Origin: Lysinibacillus sp. OF-1
GTDB lineage: Bacteria > Bacillota > Bacilli > Bacillales_A > Planococcaceae
Direction of reading: 5' to 3'
DNA: 64,000 bases
Assembly (NCBI RefSeq): GCF_028356935.1
Contig: NZ_CP102798.1
Span: 930,001 to 994,000 of the forward strand
Both the position numbers and the translations under genes were made by a program. This document shows, piece by piece, positions 34,654 through 43,778 of this stretch (positions are counted from its first letter, which is position 1; the number at the start of each line of letters is the position of its first letter). A model generated the notes under the pieces. The model saw only the letters and a program-made list of their open reading frames with translations, was not told where the DNA came from and ran no database searches.

Positions 34654-35553
34654 TTATTTCAGAAAAAATAGAGCATAAATAGTCGGAACAATGATTATGC
34701 TAAGGAGGCGGAATTTGATATAGGGTCTGACAGAAAGTTTTGCTGATTTTGCGATAACGAAGATTTGTAAGTGAATACTAATACTTTGCATCGTTAATAA
34801 AATGACAACTAGTAAGGTGATATGTGGAAGATCTGGGAAGGCTGTAACGGTCATTTTAAGACCATTCGTCACCTCAAGAATAGCTGCAAGAGAAAGTTCA
34901 ATCGTATAGGGAAGTTTAGGGATTAGTTGATCTAGCCCCTGTTGGACAATGGTCTGAATGGTTGTGAAAAAGATGATGGTTGTACCAACTAACAGAATTG
35001 TTGGAGCTGTTTCTTTAATACTTTCTGAAAATGGTGCACTATACAGTGGTGTGTTGTGTACGGAAATAGTGGGTGGGTCAGTTTTGCGAAATAAGTAGTA
35101 GCCAATTACTAAGCAACAAATATTAAACGTATGTAGTAAACATAAAAACAACCATCCAAACGTATTACTGTGTAGTAAATCAAGACTTACAAAACCTAAA
35201 ACGAACAGTGGACTTGGTGCATGACAAACAGCTAGTAGAAAATTTGCCTCTTTGGGGTGTAATTGACCACTATTTTTTAAATAAACAATGGTTGTTGCCC
35301 CTGTTGGATAGCCTCCAAGTGCGCTAATAATGTAGGCTTGTACGTATAATGAGGCCCTTTTCGTTTTAGTACGCATAGGGGCAGTTAAACGCAGAAGCCA
35401 TTGTGTTAATACTAGATACGGCAATAAATACGGAAAAAGTGCTTCCATGAAAAGGTTAACGCCTAAATCAGTACCACTATGAGCGGTTTGTGGGAATAAC
35501 AAGAGTAAGAGAATTAGAATTACGCAGAGCACTATTTGAATTGTAGCAAACAT
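34654..35553 (-). CDS. ylbJ: Sporulation membrane protein YlbJ (SpoVV)
   Basis: A 299-residue polytopic protein with nucleoside-transporter Gate-domain features, including GGYPTGATTIVYLKN and the CHAPSPLFVLGF segment. In B. subtilis this sigma-E gene, renamed spoVV, is needed for dipicolinic acid transport to the forespore; that role is from the family. ATG at 35553 fits a sigma-E-like promoter just upstream, whereas longer in-frame starts (to 35649) would lie ahead of that promoter. It is shorter than the B. subtilis protein (about 400 residues). It is divergent from ylbL. Confidence 0.82.
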   Translation of the reverse strand: MFATIQIVLCVILILLLLLFPQTAHSGTDLGVNLFMEALFPYLLPYLVLTQWLLRLTAPMRTKTKRASLYVQAYIISALGGYPTGATTIVYLKNSGQLHPKEANFLLAVCHAPSPLFVLGFVSLDLLHSNTFGWLFLCLLHTFNICCLVIGYYLFRKTDPPTISVHNTPLYSAPFSESIKETAPTILLVGTTIIFFTTIQTIVQQGLDQLIPKLPYTIELSLAAILEVTNGLKMTVTAFPDLPHITLLVVILLTMQSISIHLQIFVIAKSAKLSVRPYIKFRLLSIIIVPTIYALFFLK

Positions 35554-35605
35554 GTTATCAACTCGTTTCAACTTTTTGTCATTCACATAGGCAAATGCTA
35601 AAATC

Positions 35606-35633
35606 AATATATGTGAGAAAGGCAAAAACATGA
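35606..35633 (-). promoter_or_regulatory. Sigma-E-like promoter of ylbJ
   Basis: On the minus strand TCATGTT (35627-35633), 13-bp spacer, CATATATT (35606-35613). The -35 matches kmATATT at 6 of 7 positions and the -10 matches CATACAmT at 6 of 8. It gives a 5' leader of about 45 nt. Confidence 0.6.
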
Positions 35634-35671
35634 ACGTATGGTTTTGCAAGCGTCCTAGGAGGTGTTTTCAA

Positions 35672-36718
35672 GTGAAGAAAAAAATTGGTATTTATGCAGT
35701 GTTAATAGTCGTGATTTGTTTTATGATGTTATACCGACTAGACGCGTATATTATGAAACCTGGAAGTGCATATGATGTCAGTAAATTCGTGACGGTAGAT
35801 AGCAAAGAGGCTGATAGTGTGGGGTCTTTAAGCTTAATGACTGTCGCGATGCAGCAAGCCACCCCATTTTCGTATTTGTGGGCTAAAGTTCAAAAATATC
35901 AAAAGCTAATGGATATTGAACAAGTACGCAATCCTTTAGAGGATGATGAGGAATATAATATTCGACAGTTAAAATTAATGTCTGATTCCCAATTTAATGC
36001 GAAATATGTAGCTTTCCAAAGAGCAGGATTAGAGACTAAAGTTCATTTTAACGGTGTATTTATATTAAATGTGTTAGATGGAGGAGCGTCTGATGGCATT
36101 TTAAAAGCTGGGGATGAAATTATCGAGGTTGACGGTCAAAAAATAACTAGTCAGCAAATGCTTGTTGACCTTTTAAAACCTAAACAGCTTGGAGATAAGG
36201 TAACAATACAATTTATACGTAATGAAGAGCAAAAACAGGAGACGATTACCTTACAGGAGATTCCGAATACACAGGAACATAGAGCAGGGTTAGGTATTTC
36301 TTATACGGAAAGTAAATCGATTGAAACAATGCCAAAAGTGACGATGAAAACAGAGGATATTGGAGGGCCCTCTGCTGGCTTGATGTTTACACTTGAAATA
36401 TTGGACCAGCTTCTTGATGAAGATTTAACAAAGGGTTATGCTATTGCTGGTACGGGTGAAATGTTAGTAGATGGATCGGTTGGTAGAATTGGCGGGATTG
36501 ATTATAAGGTCATTGCCGCTGATCGGGACGACATGGAAATCTTCTTCGCGCCCGATGATGAAATTTCTCAAGAAATGAAAGCGAAATACCCAGAGCTAGA
36601 ATCTAACTATTCGACGGCTGTTAAAACGGCCAAAGAGATCAAAACTAAAATGAAAATCGTTCCGGTGAAAACGGTTGACGATGCCATTAGCTATTTAAAG
36701 CAACTACAGCCGAAATAA
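35672..36718 (+). CDS. ylbL: PDZ-Lon membrane protease YlbL (SepM family)
   Basis: A 348-residue protein with one N-terminal TM anchor (about 5-22), a PDZ domain (about 125-215, GAS-DGILKAGDEIIEVDG) and a C-terminal Lon-type protease domain. The Ser-Lys dyad is visible as GGPSAGLMF and GRIGGIDYKVIAA. The active site should face outward. Streptococcal SepM trims a competence pheromone; B. subtilis YlbL acts in removal of a cell-division inhibitor. GTG at 35672 follows AGGAGGTG by 6 bp. Confidence 0.93.
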   Translation: MKKKIGIYAVLIVVICFMMLYRLDAYIMKPGSAYDVSKFVTVDSKEADSVGSLSLMTVAMQQATPFSYLWAKVQKYQKLMDIEQVRNPLEDDEEYNIRQLKLMSDSQFNAKYVAFQRAGLETKVHFNGVFILNVLDGGASDGILKAGDEIIEVDGQKITSQQMLVDLLKPKQLGDKVTIQFIRNEEQKQETITLQEIPNTQEHRAGLGISYTESKSIETMPKVTMKTEDIGGPSAGLMFTLEILDQLLDEDLTKGYAIAGTGEMLVDGSVGRIGGIDYKVIAADRDDMEIFFAPDDEISQEMKAKYPELESNYSTAVKTAKEIKTKMKIVPVKTVDDAISYLKQLQPK

Positions 36719-36726
36719 TAGAGCGA

Positions 36727-36764
36727 AAAAGGGATGCTAGAATTTTACTAGCATCCCTTTTGAT
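36727..36764. terminator. Bidirectional terminator between ylbL and tmcAL
   Basis: AAAAGGGATGCTAG pairs with CTAGCATCCCTTTT perfectly, loop AATTTTA. Confidence 0.9.
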
Positions 36765-36769
36765 AGCCA

Positions 36770-37981
36770 TTAACAACGGATAGGGGGTGTTTGATAATCT
36801 TTGGGAAGAGTCCAATCCTTTGTGCCTTGTTCGATACTTAAATTGTATAGCTCTGCTGCATGTATATCTATTGCTAACATTGCATCATTGGTAGCTGCCA
36901 CTCGGCTAATTAAAGGTAATTGGATATCCTTTTTTTGCTTACCTAAATAAGCTTGCCCCACCGAGCTCATACCTAATAGCCGAATATAAGAGGGTGCTTC
37001 GAAACTTTGAAGCTGCTCTTTTGTAAACCCCGTGTATATATGTGTTATCATGCGTTGAAGGCGGGTCCATGTATAACGTTTAGATTTAATTTTTTCCATA
37101 AAGCTATTGAAGGAGGAGCTAGTTTTGGCTGCTTTCACAATAGCATTTTCAATTCCCTCTGTTACTTCTGCATAACGAGTCAGTTCTGAAGGCGTGTGTC
37201 TGATGATGGTAAACTGTAATAACGGCCAAAATGCTTCCCAGCTTGCAAATTGACTATACTGTTTATGCCAGTCTGTTAAATAACTATAAGTAGTCTCAGG
37301 AACAACATTTTGCACACTCTGTAAAGAATTTGTAGACGCAAGTGCTTTACGTATACCAGTGGCACTTGCAATCGATGTGTCTTCCTTTAATGCATCATGG
37401 TATCCTGCAGCTACGCGAGAAATAGTTAGTGGTTTGATGTGACTGTTAAGTGATTTCGCTGCTTCAAGATAATGAAAGCCTAGTATATTATTTGGCTGTG
37501 CGAGATCAATGTATGGAGCAGGGAACTTCTGAGAAAGCTGTTCATAGGCATAATGTAGGCTTTTCGGATAGCTTGCACCTGTTTTAAGGCTGTTTTTAAT
37601 AAGCATGTCATATTCTGCACGGTTGTGGTCTATCAACTCATATGTGTTTAAAAAGGGTTGAATCGAGCCTTCTTCACTTCCGAAGGCAAATGAGTCACAG
37701 CCAACGGCGCTTAATAAGGAAATGGCACCTTTTGCGAAATCTGTGGCTGGTGCTGTACTATAGACGTAGGGCAGCTCAATAACAATATCTACACCACCAG
37801 CAAGCGCCATTTTAGTACGTGTCCATTTATCTACCATGGCTGGCTCTCCACGTTGTAAAAATGTGCCGCTCATAACAGCGATAACAAGTTCCGCCTGTGC
37901 TACTTTTTTAGCCTGTTTTAAATGATAAGCATGTCCGTTGTGAAAAGGATTATATTCAACGACAATTCCAACTGCTTGCAT
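36770..37981 (-). CDS. tmcAL: tRNA(Met) cytidine acetate ligase TmcAL (YlbM)
   Basis: A 403-residue enzyme that acetylates the wobble C34 of elongator tRNA(Met) using acetate and ATP. The nucleotidyltransferase HxGH motif is VVEYNPFHNGHAYHL at residues 6-20, followed by VMSGTFLQRGEPAMVDKWTR and later the ISRVAAGYHD segment. ATG at 37981 follows AAGGGGGA by 5 bp; a further in-frame start at 38008 is upstream of that site. It is convergent with ylbL and divergent from yceD. Confidence 0.95.
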   Translation of the reverse strand: MQAVGIVVEYNPFHNGHAYHLKQAKKVAQAELVIAVMSGTFLQRGEPAMVDKWTRTKMALAGGVDIVIELPYVYSTAPATDFAKGAISLLSAVGCDSFAFGSEEGSIQPFLNTYELIDHNRAEYDMLIKNSLKTGASYPKSLHYAYEQLSQKFPAPYIDLAQPNNILGFHYLEAAKSLNSHIKPLTISRVAAGYHDALKEDTSIASATGIRKALASTNSLQSVQNVVPETTYSYLTDWHKQYSQFASWEAFWPLLQFTIIRHTPSELTRYAEVTEGIENAIVKAAKTSSSFNSFMEKIKSKRYTWTRLQRMITHIYTGFTKEQLQSFEAPSYIRLLGMSSVGQAYLGKQKKDIQLPLISRVAATNDAMLAIDIHAAELYNLSIEQGTKDWTLPKDYQTPPIRC

Positions 37982-38089
37982 GCTTTTCCCCCTTATAATT
38001 TGTGTCATTATTTGAAACTGTTAGGAGCAAATACACTTCTCATAGTATTTAATTATAAGTGGGTTTTTAAGTGGTGACAAGAAATTATC

Positions 38090-38118
38090 TTGACATCTAT
38101 TTTTACACATTATATAAT
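38090..38118 (+). promoter_or_regulatory. Consensus sigma-A promoter of yceD-rpmF
   Basis: TTGACA (38090-38095), exact 17-bp spacer, TATAAT (38113-38118). This perfect consensus fits strong expression of the ribosomal protein L32 gene downstream. Confidence 0.85.
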
Positions 38119-38148
38119 CAACATTGTTGTCTCGAGGTGATTAAACGA

Positions 38149-38682
38149 ATGAAATGGTCAATTCATCAATTATCTAAATACCGCCAAAACGGGATGCCAA
38201 TCGATGCCTTTGTCCAGCTGGACGAAGTGATGGAGCGAAACCAGGATATTCGAGCAATTTCGCCCGTTCATGTAAAAGGGCTATGTACTTTTGGTGCATC
38301 GCAAATGACATGTCAGTTAACTGTGACAGCAACGTTAACACTGCCATGTGCTCGCACGTGGGAGGATGTTGAGTTTCCAATTGAAGTCGAAACAGTTGAA
38401 ATTTTTAGCTGGATTGATGAAGATAAACGAGGAGACGATGACGGAGACATTCACTATATAGAAGGTGAAGTCATCGACATGAAACCAATTCTCGAGGAAT
38501 TAGTATTGCTTGAGGTACCAATGCAAGTGTTCAAGGAAGATTCTGAAGGACAAGTGCAGGGCGGTAAAAACTGGTCTTATGCAACAGATGAAGACGTAAA
38601 GCTACACAAAAAAGCTGACGAACAAAAAGTGGATCCAAGACTAGCTTCTTTAGCTAAGTATTTTGATCAAACAGACGAATAG
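38149..38682 (+). CDS. yceD: YceD/DUF177 family protein (YlbN)
   Basis: A 177-residue acidic cytosolic protein of the DUF177 family, nearly always upstream of rpmF. It opens MKWSIHQLSKYRQNGMPIDA. The conserved pair Cys-Gln-Leu (TCQLTVTATLTLPCART) is near residue 70, and DPRLASLAKYFDQ closes the protein. The family is linked to 23S rRNA or 50S biogenesis in plants and bacteria. ATG follows GAGGTGA by 8 bp; codons upstream to 38071 overlap the promoter and are rejected. Confidence 0.92.
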   Translation: MKWSIHQLSKYRQNGMPIDAFVQLDEVMERNQDIRAISPVHVKGLCTFGASQMTCQLTVTATLTLPCARTWEDVEFPIEVETVEIFSWIDEDKRGDDDGDIHYIEGEVIDMKPILEELVLLEVPMQVFKEDSEGQVQGGKNWSYATDEDVKLHKKADEQKVDPRLASLAKYFDQTDE

Positions 38683-38706
38683 ACGATCTGTAAGGAGGTG
38701 CCATCA

Positions 38707-38880
38707 ATGGCTGTACCATTTAGAAGAACTTCTAAAACTGCAAAAAGAAAGCGTCGTACGCATTTCAAATTATCTGTACCTGGTATGGTAGCTTGCCCTA
38801 ACTGTGGTGAGGCAAAATTATCACACCGTGTTTGCAAAGCTTGCGGACAATACAAAGGTAAAGAAGTAGTAAGCAAATAA
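38707..38880 (+). CDS. rpmF: 50S ribosomal protein L32
   Basis: A 57-residue basic protein. The N-terminal [18 protein letters not shown] is followed by the zinc-binding four-Cys form CPNC and CKAC, so this is the C+ (zinc-dependent) version of L32. A strong AAGGAGGTG lies 6 bp before the ATG. It follows yceD by 24 bp and ends the operon at a clear terminator. Confidence 0.98.
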   Translation: MAVPFRRTSKTAKRKRRTHFKLSVPGMVACPNCGEAKLSHRVCKACGQYKGKEVVSK

Positions 38881-38898
38881 TACAGTGTTTGCTCACTT

Positions 38899-38942
38899 AA
38901 AAGGCTAGTAGAGAGACCATGGCTCTTTACTAGCCTTTTTGT
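38899..38942 (+). terminator. Rho-independent terminator of yceD-rpmF
   Basis: AAAAGGCTAGTAGAGAG pairs with CTCTTTACTAGCCTTTT around ACCATGG (one mismatch), then T residues. Confidence 0.9.
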
Positions 38943-39043
38943 TAGCTTAAAAAGACGGAATATTTCGTTGATTATAAAGTTCTTTACAATAGTAAAATAA
39001 TTGTGTGATACAATTTATTCACAGGAATAAAGGGGGTAACAGT

Positions 39044-39811
39044 ATGTCTTACACAATTGATAATCATGATGGCGTTATGACATTTACCATTAACCGTGAA
39101 GAGAAGCGGAATGCTGTCAATGATGAGGTTATGAATGGTCTTCAAGAAGTCATTACATATATTCGTCAGCATGAAGATGTGCGTTTTTTGGTAGTGACAG
39201 GTGCAGGCGATAAATCATTTTGCTCAGGAGGGGATTTATCTGAGTTTCATTCACTGGAAACAGAGGATGAGGCATTTGGTATGTTAAGTAAGATGGGGAA
39301 AATATTATACGATCTTGCTACGTTACCTGTGCCCACTATAGCGCTTATAAATGGTACTGCTGTTGGCGGCGGCTGTGAAATTGCAACAGCTTGTGATTTC
39401 CGTTTAGTGGCAAGTCACGCGAAATGTGGCTTTATTCAAGGTACATTAGCCATTACAAGTGGATGGGGTGGCGGTACATATTTATTTGAACGAGGTTTAC
39501 GCCATGATCGCGCGATGAAGATGCTAGTAGATGCAAAGCCGTATCCTGCACAACTACTATATGAAATTGGATGGGCGATGCGTGTATTTGAAGGCTCAAA
39601 AGAAGAGGCTTTAAATGATTTTATTGAACATATGCGAAAAATTCATCCTGCTGTTCATAAAGCCTATAAGGAAATTGAACTTCGGAAGTGGCGTGAACGC
39701 AATATGTATGAGCGTGTGATGGAGGAAGTTCGTACTTGCGCGAAGCTGTGGGAAAGTGAAGCGCATCACCAAGCAGTTAATAATTTCTTGACCAAGAAGA
39801 ATAATAAGTAA
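39044..39811 (+). CDS. Enoyl-CoA hydratase/isomerase family protein
   Basis: A 255-residue crotonase-fold protein. CoA-binding and oxyanion-hole segments are visible: REEKRNAVNDEVM, FCSGGDLSEFHS (about 65-76) and NGTAVGGGCEIATACDFRL (about 104-122). The canonical first catalytic Glu region reads ITSGWGGGTYLFERGLRH, not the usual PDxGG, so it may act as hydratase, isomerase or another crotonase-type enzyme. ATG at 39044 follows AAGGGGG. It is a single gene, with an extended -10 (TGATACAAT near 39006-39014) ahead and a terminator behind. Confidence 0.88.
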   Translation: MSYTIDNHDGVMTFTINREEKRNAVNDEVMNGLQEVITYIRQHEDVRFLVVTGAGDKSFCSGGDLSEFHSLETEDEAFGMLSKMGKILYDLATLPVPTIALINGTAVGGGCEIATACDFRLVASHAKCGFIQGTLAITSGWGGGTYLFERGLRHDRAMKMLVDAKPYPAQLLYEIGWAMRVFEGSKEEALNDFIEHMRKIHPAVHKAYKEIELRKWRERNMYERVMEEVRTCAKLWESEAHHQAVNNFLTKKNNK

Positions 39812-39817
39812 TGTATA

Positions 39818-39858
39818 AAGGCAGTGATGAGAGGGAAACATCATCACTGTCTTTTTTC
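39818..39858 (+). terminator. Rho-independent terminator
   Basis: AAGGCAGTGATGA pairs with TCATCACTGTCTT (one mismatch), then a T run. It follows the enoyl-CoA hydratase gene. Confidence 0.85.
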
Positions 39859-39867
39859 ATGCAATGA

Positions 39868-39896
39868 TTCTATTTTGCCCACTTGTGCATATAGTA
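39868..39896 (+). promoter_or_regulatory. Possible mother-cell promoter of the gerR-like gene
   Basis: CATATAGTA (39888-39896) fits CATAnnnTA and agrees with the sigma-E -10 at 6 of 8 positions. The -35 region (ATTCTATT around 39867-39874) is only a fair match. B. subtilis ylbO/gerR at this locus is a sigma-E gene. Confidence 0.4.
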
Positions 39897-39921
39897 GTAA
39901 AAAATGCGAGGGTGATAGATT

Positions 39922-40299
39922 ATGGAATTGAAAAAAAGAAAAGATCAATGGACAAAGGAAGACGATGAAAGACTAGCAGAAATTGTGTTGCATAATGTGC
40001 AAAATGGCAAAACACAGCTAGAAGCCTTTGAAATGGCGGCTGTAGAATTGGGTCGTACAAAGCAAGCTTGTGGCTTCCGCTGGAATAAAACATTGCGTGG
40101 TCAATATAGTCAGTCACTATTAGCTGTTCGAAATCAGCCCCAACAATCTATGCGAAGTCACTTGAAATTGGCATTGACAAGTTTTGACGAATTAACGGAG
40201 GCTTATCAAACGCTTGAGATGAAGCATCGTGAATTGCAAAATGAGCATGATAAGTTAGTGAAATGGCTACAACAGGGCTACTCATTGATGAAAGATTAA
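39922..40299 (+). CDS. gerR: RsfA/GerR family sporulation transcription factor (YlbO-like)
   Basis: A 125-residue protein with an N-terminal Myb/SANT-like DNA-binding domain, KDQWTKEDDERLAEIVL (about 7-23) and RTKQACGFRWNKTLR (about 45-59). A C-terminal coiled coil follows, LEMKHRELQNEHDKLVKWL. It belongs to the RsfA prespore-regulator family. The position after rpmF matches B. subtilis ylbO, now gerR, a mother-cell regulator; assignment to GerR and not RsfA rests on synteny. ATG follows GAGGGTGA. Confidence 0.8.
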   Translation: MELKKRKDQWTKEDDERLAEIVLHNVQNGKTQLEAFEMAAVELGRTKQACGFRWNKTLRGQYSQSLLAVRNQPQQSMRSHLKLALTSFDELTEAYQTLEMKHRELQNEHDKLVKWLQQGYSLMKD

Positions 40300-40401
40300 A
40301 GTTCTAAGTATGATGACTACATTATTTTTCTTTCCTGGCGATAAAACCCTTTCAGTGTATCGTCAACAATCGGTCTATCCTGTATAATAAAAGAACCTGC
40401 A

Positions 40402-40440
40402 TAGAAGGTGCCTTAGAAGTAATCTGAGGCACCTTATTCT
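40402..40440 (+). terminator. Hairpin between the gerR-like and panE-type genes
   Basis: AAGGTGCCTTA pairs with TGAGGCACCTTA across loop GAAGTAATC (one mismatch), followed by TTCTTAT. It may be a terminator. The TGTATAAT at 40381-40388 just before it could be a promoter, which would make the hairpin part of a leader. Confidence 0.5.
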
Positions 40441-40511
40441 TATAGTTTTATTTTGGTTTAGCAATTGTTTTTTTGTGCCGAAAACATTCAAACGAAGGAG
40501 GGGTGGAGAAG

Positions 40512-41414
40512 ATGGACGTAGCGGTAATTGGTGCAGGAGCGGTAGGTCAACTAACAGCGAGCTTTTTAGCGGAATCGGGTATGTCAGTAACGTTGGTTGC
40601 AAGGAGGCAGGAACAGGTCAATGAGCTAAATACAAAGCAGTTAACACGTATCAATGTTGATGGTACCAAAACTGTGCAAAATGTTGTTTCTACTACAGAT
40701 TTGGCCACTCTACCACCACAAGATTTACTTGTGATTGCTGTTAAATATGGTCATTTGCAAAAGCTCTACAAACAATTTGCTGCATTATCGAGTGATATGC
40801 CATTGCTTTTTATGCAAAACGGCTTAGCGCATTTCGAGGAGGCACTCACCTTGCCACAAAAAAATATTGCCTTTTGTTCAATTTCTTTTGGTGCTCAAAT
40901 GATGGGGCAAGCAACAGTTCAACATAGAGGAGTGGGACACTGTAAACTTGCGGTAGAAAGAGGGGATCAACGGATCTTTCAAAAGCTATTACAATTACAA
41001 AATTCTTTGTTTCCTGTTGAGCTGGTTCGTAATGCTGAGCAAATGCTTTTTGAAAAAGCAGTGCTAAATAGCTTAATTAATCCATTATCAGCTGTATTGC
41101 AAGTGAAGAACGGTGAGTTGGTAACGAATCAACAGGCGTTTTTACTTATGGAAACTATTTATAAAGAGCTTACAGAAGCTTTTCAAGCTATTGAACAGAC
41201 TATACCTTTTACTGATGTGGTAGACTTATGTAGGAAAACGGCCAAGAATACATCATCTATGCTTACAGATCGTCTACAGGGTCGAAAAAGTGAAATTGAA
41301 ACAATTGTTGGTGTCATTCTAAACAAAGCTTTAGCTAACGGTCATAATTTACCTACTTTGCGTACTTTATATCACCAAGTACTTGCAATAGAGGAGAGCG
41401 GTGAACGAAGTTGA
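40512..41414 (+). CDS. panE: 2-dehydropantoate 2-reductase (PanE/ApbA family)
   Basis: A 300-residue NADPH-dependent ketopantoate reductase family protein acting in pantothenate synthesis. The Rossmann motif VIGAGAVGQLTASFLAESG opens the protein. VAVKYGHL and MQNGLAHFE follow in the middle, and the C-terminal domain has EKAVLNSLINPLSAVL (catalytic Lys). Start ATG at 40512 follows AAGGAGGGG. The B. subtilis counterpart at this place is ylbQ, one of two panE-like genes, so it may be a paralogue. It overlaps the next gene by 4 bp. Confidence 0.88.
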   Translation: MDVAVIGAGAVGQLTASFLAESGMSVTLVARRQEQVNELNTKQLTRINVDGTKTVQNVVSTTDLATLPPQDLLVIAVKYGHLQKLYKQFAALSSDMPLLFMQNGLAHFEEALTLPQKNIAFCSISFGAQMMGQATVQHRGVGHCKLAVERGDQRIFQKLLQLQNSLFPVELVRNAEQMLFEKAVLNSLINPLSAVLQVKNGELVTNQQAFLLMETIYKELTEAFQAIEQTIPFTDVVDLCRKTAKNTSSMLTDRLQGRKSEIETIVGVILNKALANGHNLPTLRTLYHQVLAIEESGERS

Positions 41415-41806
41415 AAGACTTTTTACATATACTGATTAGTATCATCATTTTTTGTCCAATTGTTCTTTTTGTCATTGTTTATCTTGTTGGCAGAAAGGTT
41501 AAAATTCGCGGCACACATGCTTTTGGAGCAGCATCTGATGTGACGACATTGTGCTTGTTTTTTTCTGTTCCATTAGCTATTGGGGTGCTGTGGCGCGTGA
41601 ATGTAGGAGCACTTTTAGTCATGCTTGCGATAATGATGGCTATGATTTTTACATATATTGATTGGAGAACTAAAAAGGAAATAGAAGTAAAGCCGTTACT
41701 AAAGAAAATTTGGCGTTTTTTATTTTTAATACTTAGTACAGCCTATGTAGTGATCTGGATAGTGGGGGTTATTCAATCCATTGTAGAATATTTACAGGTT
41801 GTCTAA
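41411..41806 (+). CDS. DUF3397 family membrane protein
   Basis: A 131-residue protein with four predicted TM helices (about 4-26, 43-61, 66-85 and 100-122) and the polar motif RGTHAFGAASDVTT between helices 1 and 2. It resembles DUF3397, found between panE and bshC in other bacilli. TTG at 41411 shares TTGA with the panE stop, implying coupling. Function unknown. Confidence 0.75.
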   Translation: MKDFLHILISIIIFCPIVLFVIVYLVGRKVKIRGTHAFGAASDVTTLCLFFSVPLAIGVLWRVNVGALLVMLAIMMAMIFTYIDWRTKKEIEVKPLLKKIWRFLFLILSTAYVVIWIVGVIQSIVEYLQVV

Positions 41807-42077
41807 GCATTTTCTTTTCATGTTGAAGCTATAAGCGTTAAAATAATAGCATCAAAATTAGTTATAAAAAAATCATTCTTTATGAATGGGAATATTGATT
41901 AAATTCATAGATCTTAGTGCTATAAGCATAGTTTAGTCATCTTGTGCTGTTGCTAGCTTATGTAATGATGAAAGATGGGCTAAAAACATTTAAGACATCA
42001 TGTGCATAGTATGAATGGAATTAATTTCTCATTATGGAGTAAGAAAATGATTTAGTGAGTAGAGGAGTTTATGTTAA

Positions 42078-43694
42078 ATGAAACTGGAGTCTATCCAAGT
42101 ACCTATAAAAAATCATGTGCTAGCAGATTACTGGTCGCCAAATACCGCCATTCATCAATTTTTTGAGTATGAGTATAATGATCAAGCTTTTGAGGAAAGA
42201 GCGAAGCATTTAGCACAACATGCTCGAGACCAAAAAGAATTAACAGCCATCATTCGTCAATTTATGGAGCCGCTTGGGCTTTCTAACAAGGCGAATGAAC
42301 ATTTAGAACAACTAGAGCAAGGAGCTATGGTGGTAGTCGGTGGACAACAAGCAGGTATCTTAACTGGCCCTCTTTACTCCGTTCATAAAGCTATTTCAGT
42401 GATAGCATTAGCGAAAGAGCAAAGTGCTAAGCTTCAACAGCCTGTCATTCCTGTTTTTTGGATAGCTGGAGAGGATCACGACTTAGAAGAGATTAATCAC
42501 ACTTATACAGTACATGGAGAATTACTAAAAAAGCGTGCGTATAGTGAGCGCTCTAGACGTAAAACGATGGCTTCTGCAACAGTTCTAAATAAAGAGTTGA
42601 TGACGCAATTGATTAATACAATTGTTCGGGATATTGGTGAGACAGAGTATACGGAAGCGTTGATGAAGCAACTAGTAGACGCGCTGAACGAAAGTGAAAC
42701 ATTTACAGACTTCTTTGCCTGTTTGATGAATCAACTATTCAAAGAGGAAGGCCTGCTGTTAATTGATGCAGCCAACTTCCAATTCCGTCAATTTGAAAGC
42801 AAATATTTTGCGCAAATCATCCACTACAATGAAGAAATTGCTAGAATAGTAACGGAACAGGAAGAGGAACTGGAGCGTGCTGGCTATGGTAAGCCTATTT
42901 TGGCGACATATGAAGCGGCCAATTTATTTTATGTAGAGGATGGAGAACGTCATCTTTTAGAAAGAAAAAATGAGCTATTTGTTAATTTAGCGGCAAATCT
43001 CAAATTTACACAGGATGAGCTGTTGGCAATTGCTGACAAGCATCCTGAACGTTTAAGTAATAATGTAGTGACTCGTCCGTTAATGCAGGAGATGACACTG
43101 CCTGTGTTGGCATTTGTTGGTGGCCCAGGTGAATTGGCTTATTGGGCAACACTGAAAAATGCATTTTCAGCATTAGATTTACAAATGCCGATTTTTGCGC
43201 CTCGTCTTCATATCACAATTGTTACACGTCACGCAGAGCAATTATTACGTGAGCATCAACTAACTGTGACGGATGTATGGGAAGGCAAAGCATTGCAGTT
43301 AAAAGAACGTTTTATTGCAGACGTGCAGGACAGTGAAGCAAAACGACAAATTCAAGCTATGCAGCAGATAGTAACAGAAAAATATGAGGAGCTAGCTTCC
43401 TATTTAGAAAAACAGCATTTGCATTTAGAAAAGATCCTTGTGAAAAACCAAGAAAATCATGAGAAGCAATTTGATTATCTACAGCAAAAAATTGAACAAA
43501 CTGTACTAAGCAAGCATGAAGCGACGATTCGTAAATTTATGACGCTGCAACATGAATTGTATCCAAATGATGGTTTCCAAGAGAGAACCTATAATCCATA
43601 CCAATATATCAATGAGTTTGGACCTATGCTAATTACCGAAATGCTGAAACAAAATTACAGCATTGGTAAGCACCACTATTTACTCTATTTATAA
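42078..43694 (+). CDS. bshC: Bacillithiol biosynthesis protein BshC (putative cysteine ligase)
   Basis: A 538-residue protein of the BshC (formerly YllA) family, full length. Marks are VVVGGQQAGILTGPLYSVHKA (near 89-109), VFWIAGEDHDLEEINH, and a long C-terminal coiled coil (about 380-490). It acts in the last step of bacillithiol synthesis, adding Cys to GlcN-malate; the exact chemistry is unproven. The 271 bp upstream (41807-42077) contain no gene and no clear terminator. Confidence 0.96.
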   Translation: MKLESIQVPIKNHVLADYWSPNTAIHQFFEYEYNDQAFEERAKHLAQHARDQKELTAIIRQFMEPLGLSNKANEHLEQLEQGAMVVVGGQQAGILTGPLYSVHKAISVIALAKEQSAKLQQPVIPVFWIAGEDHDLEEINHTYTVHGELLKKRAYSERSRRKTMASATVLNKELMTQLINTIVRDIGETEYTEALMKQLVDALNESETFTDFFACLMNQLFKEEGLLLIDAANFQFRQFESKYFAQIIHYNEEIARIVTEQEEELERAGYGKPILATYEAANLFYVEDGERHLLERKNELFVNLAANLKFTQDELLAIADKHPERLSNNVVTRPLMQEMTLPVLAFVGGPGELAYWATLKNAFSALDLQMPIFAPRLHITIVTRHAEQLLREHQLTVTDVWEGKALQLKERFIADVQDSEAKRQIQAMQQIVTEKYEELASYLEKQHLHLEKILVKNQENHEKQFDYLQQKIEQTVLSKHEATIRKFMTLQHELYPNDGFQERTYNPYQYINEFGPMLITEMLKQNYSIGKHHYLLYL

Positions 43695-43778
43695 ATAATG
43701 AAATAAGTTCTTTTTACCTAATTATTTGTTTACCTCCATATGGATTTGGTGAATAATGTCGAGAAAAATAGTATATAA

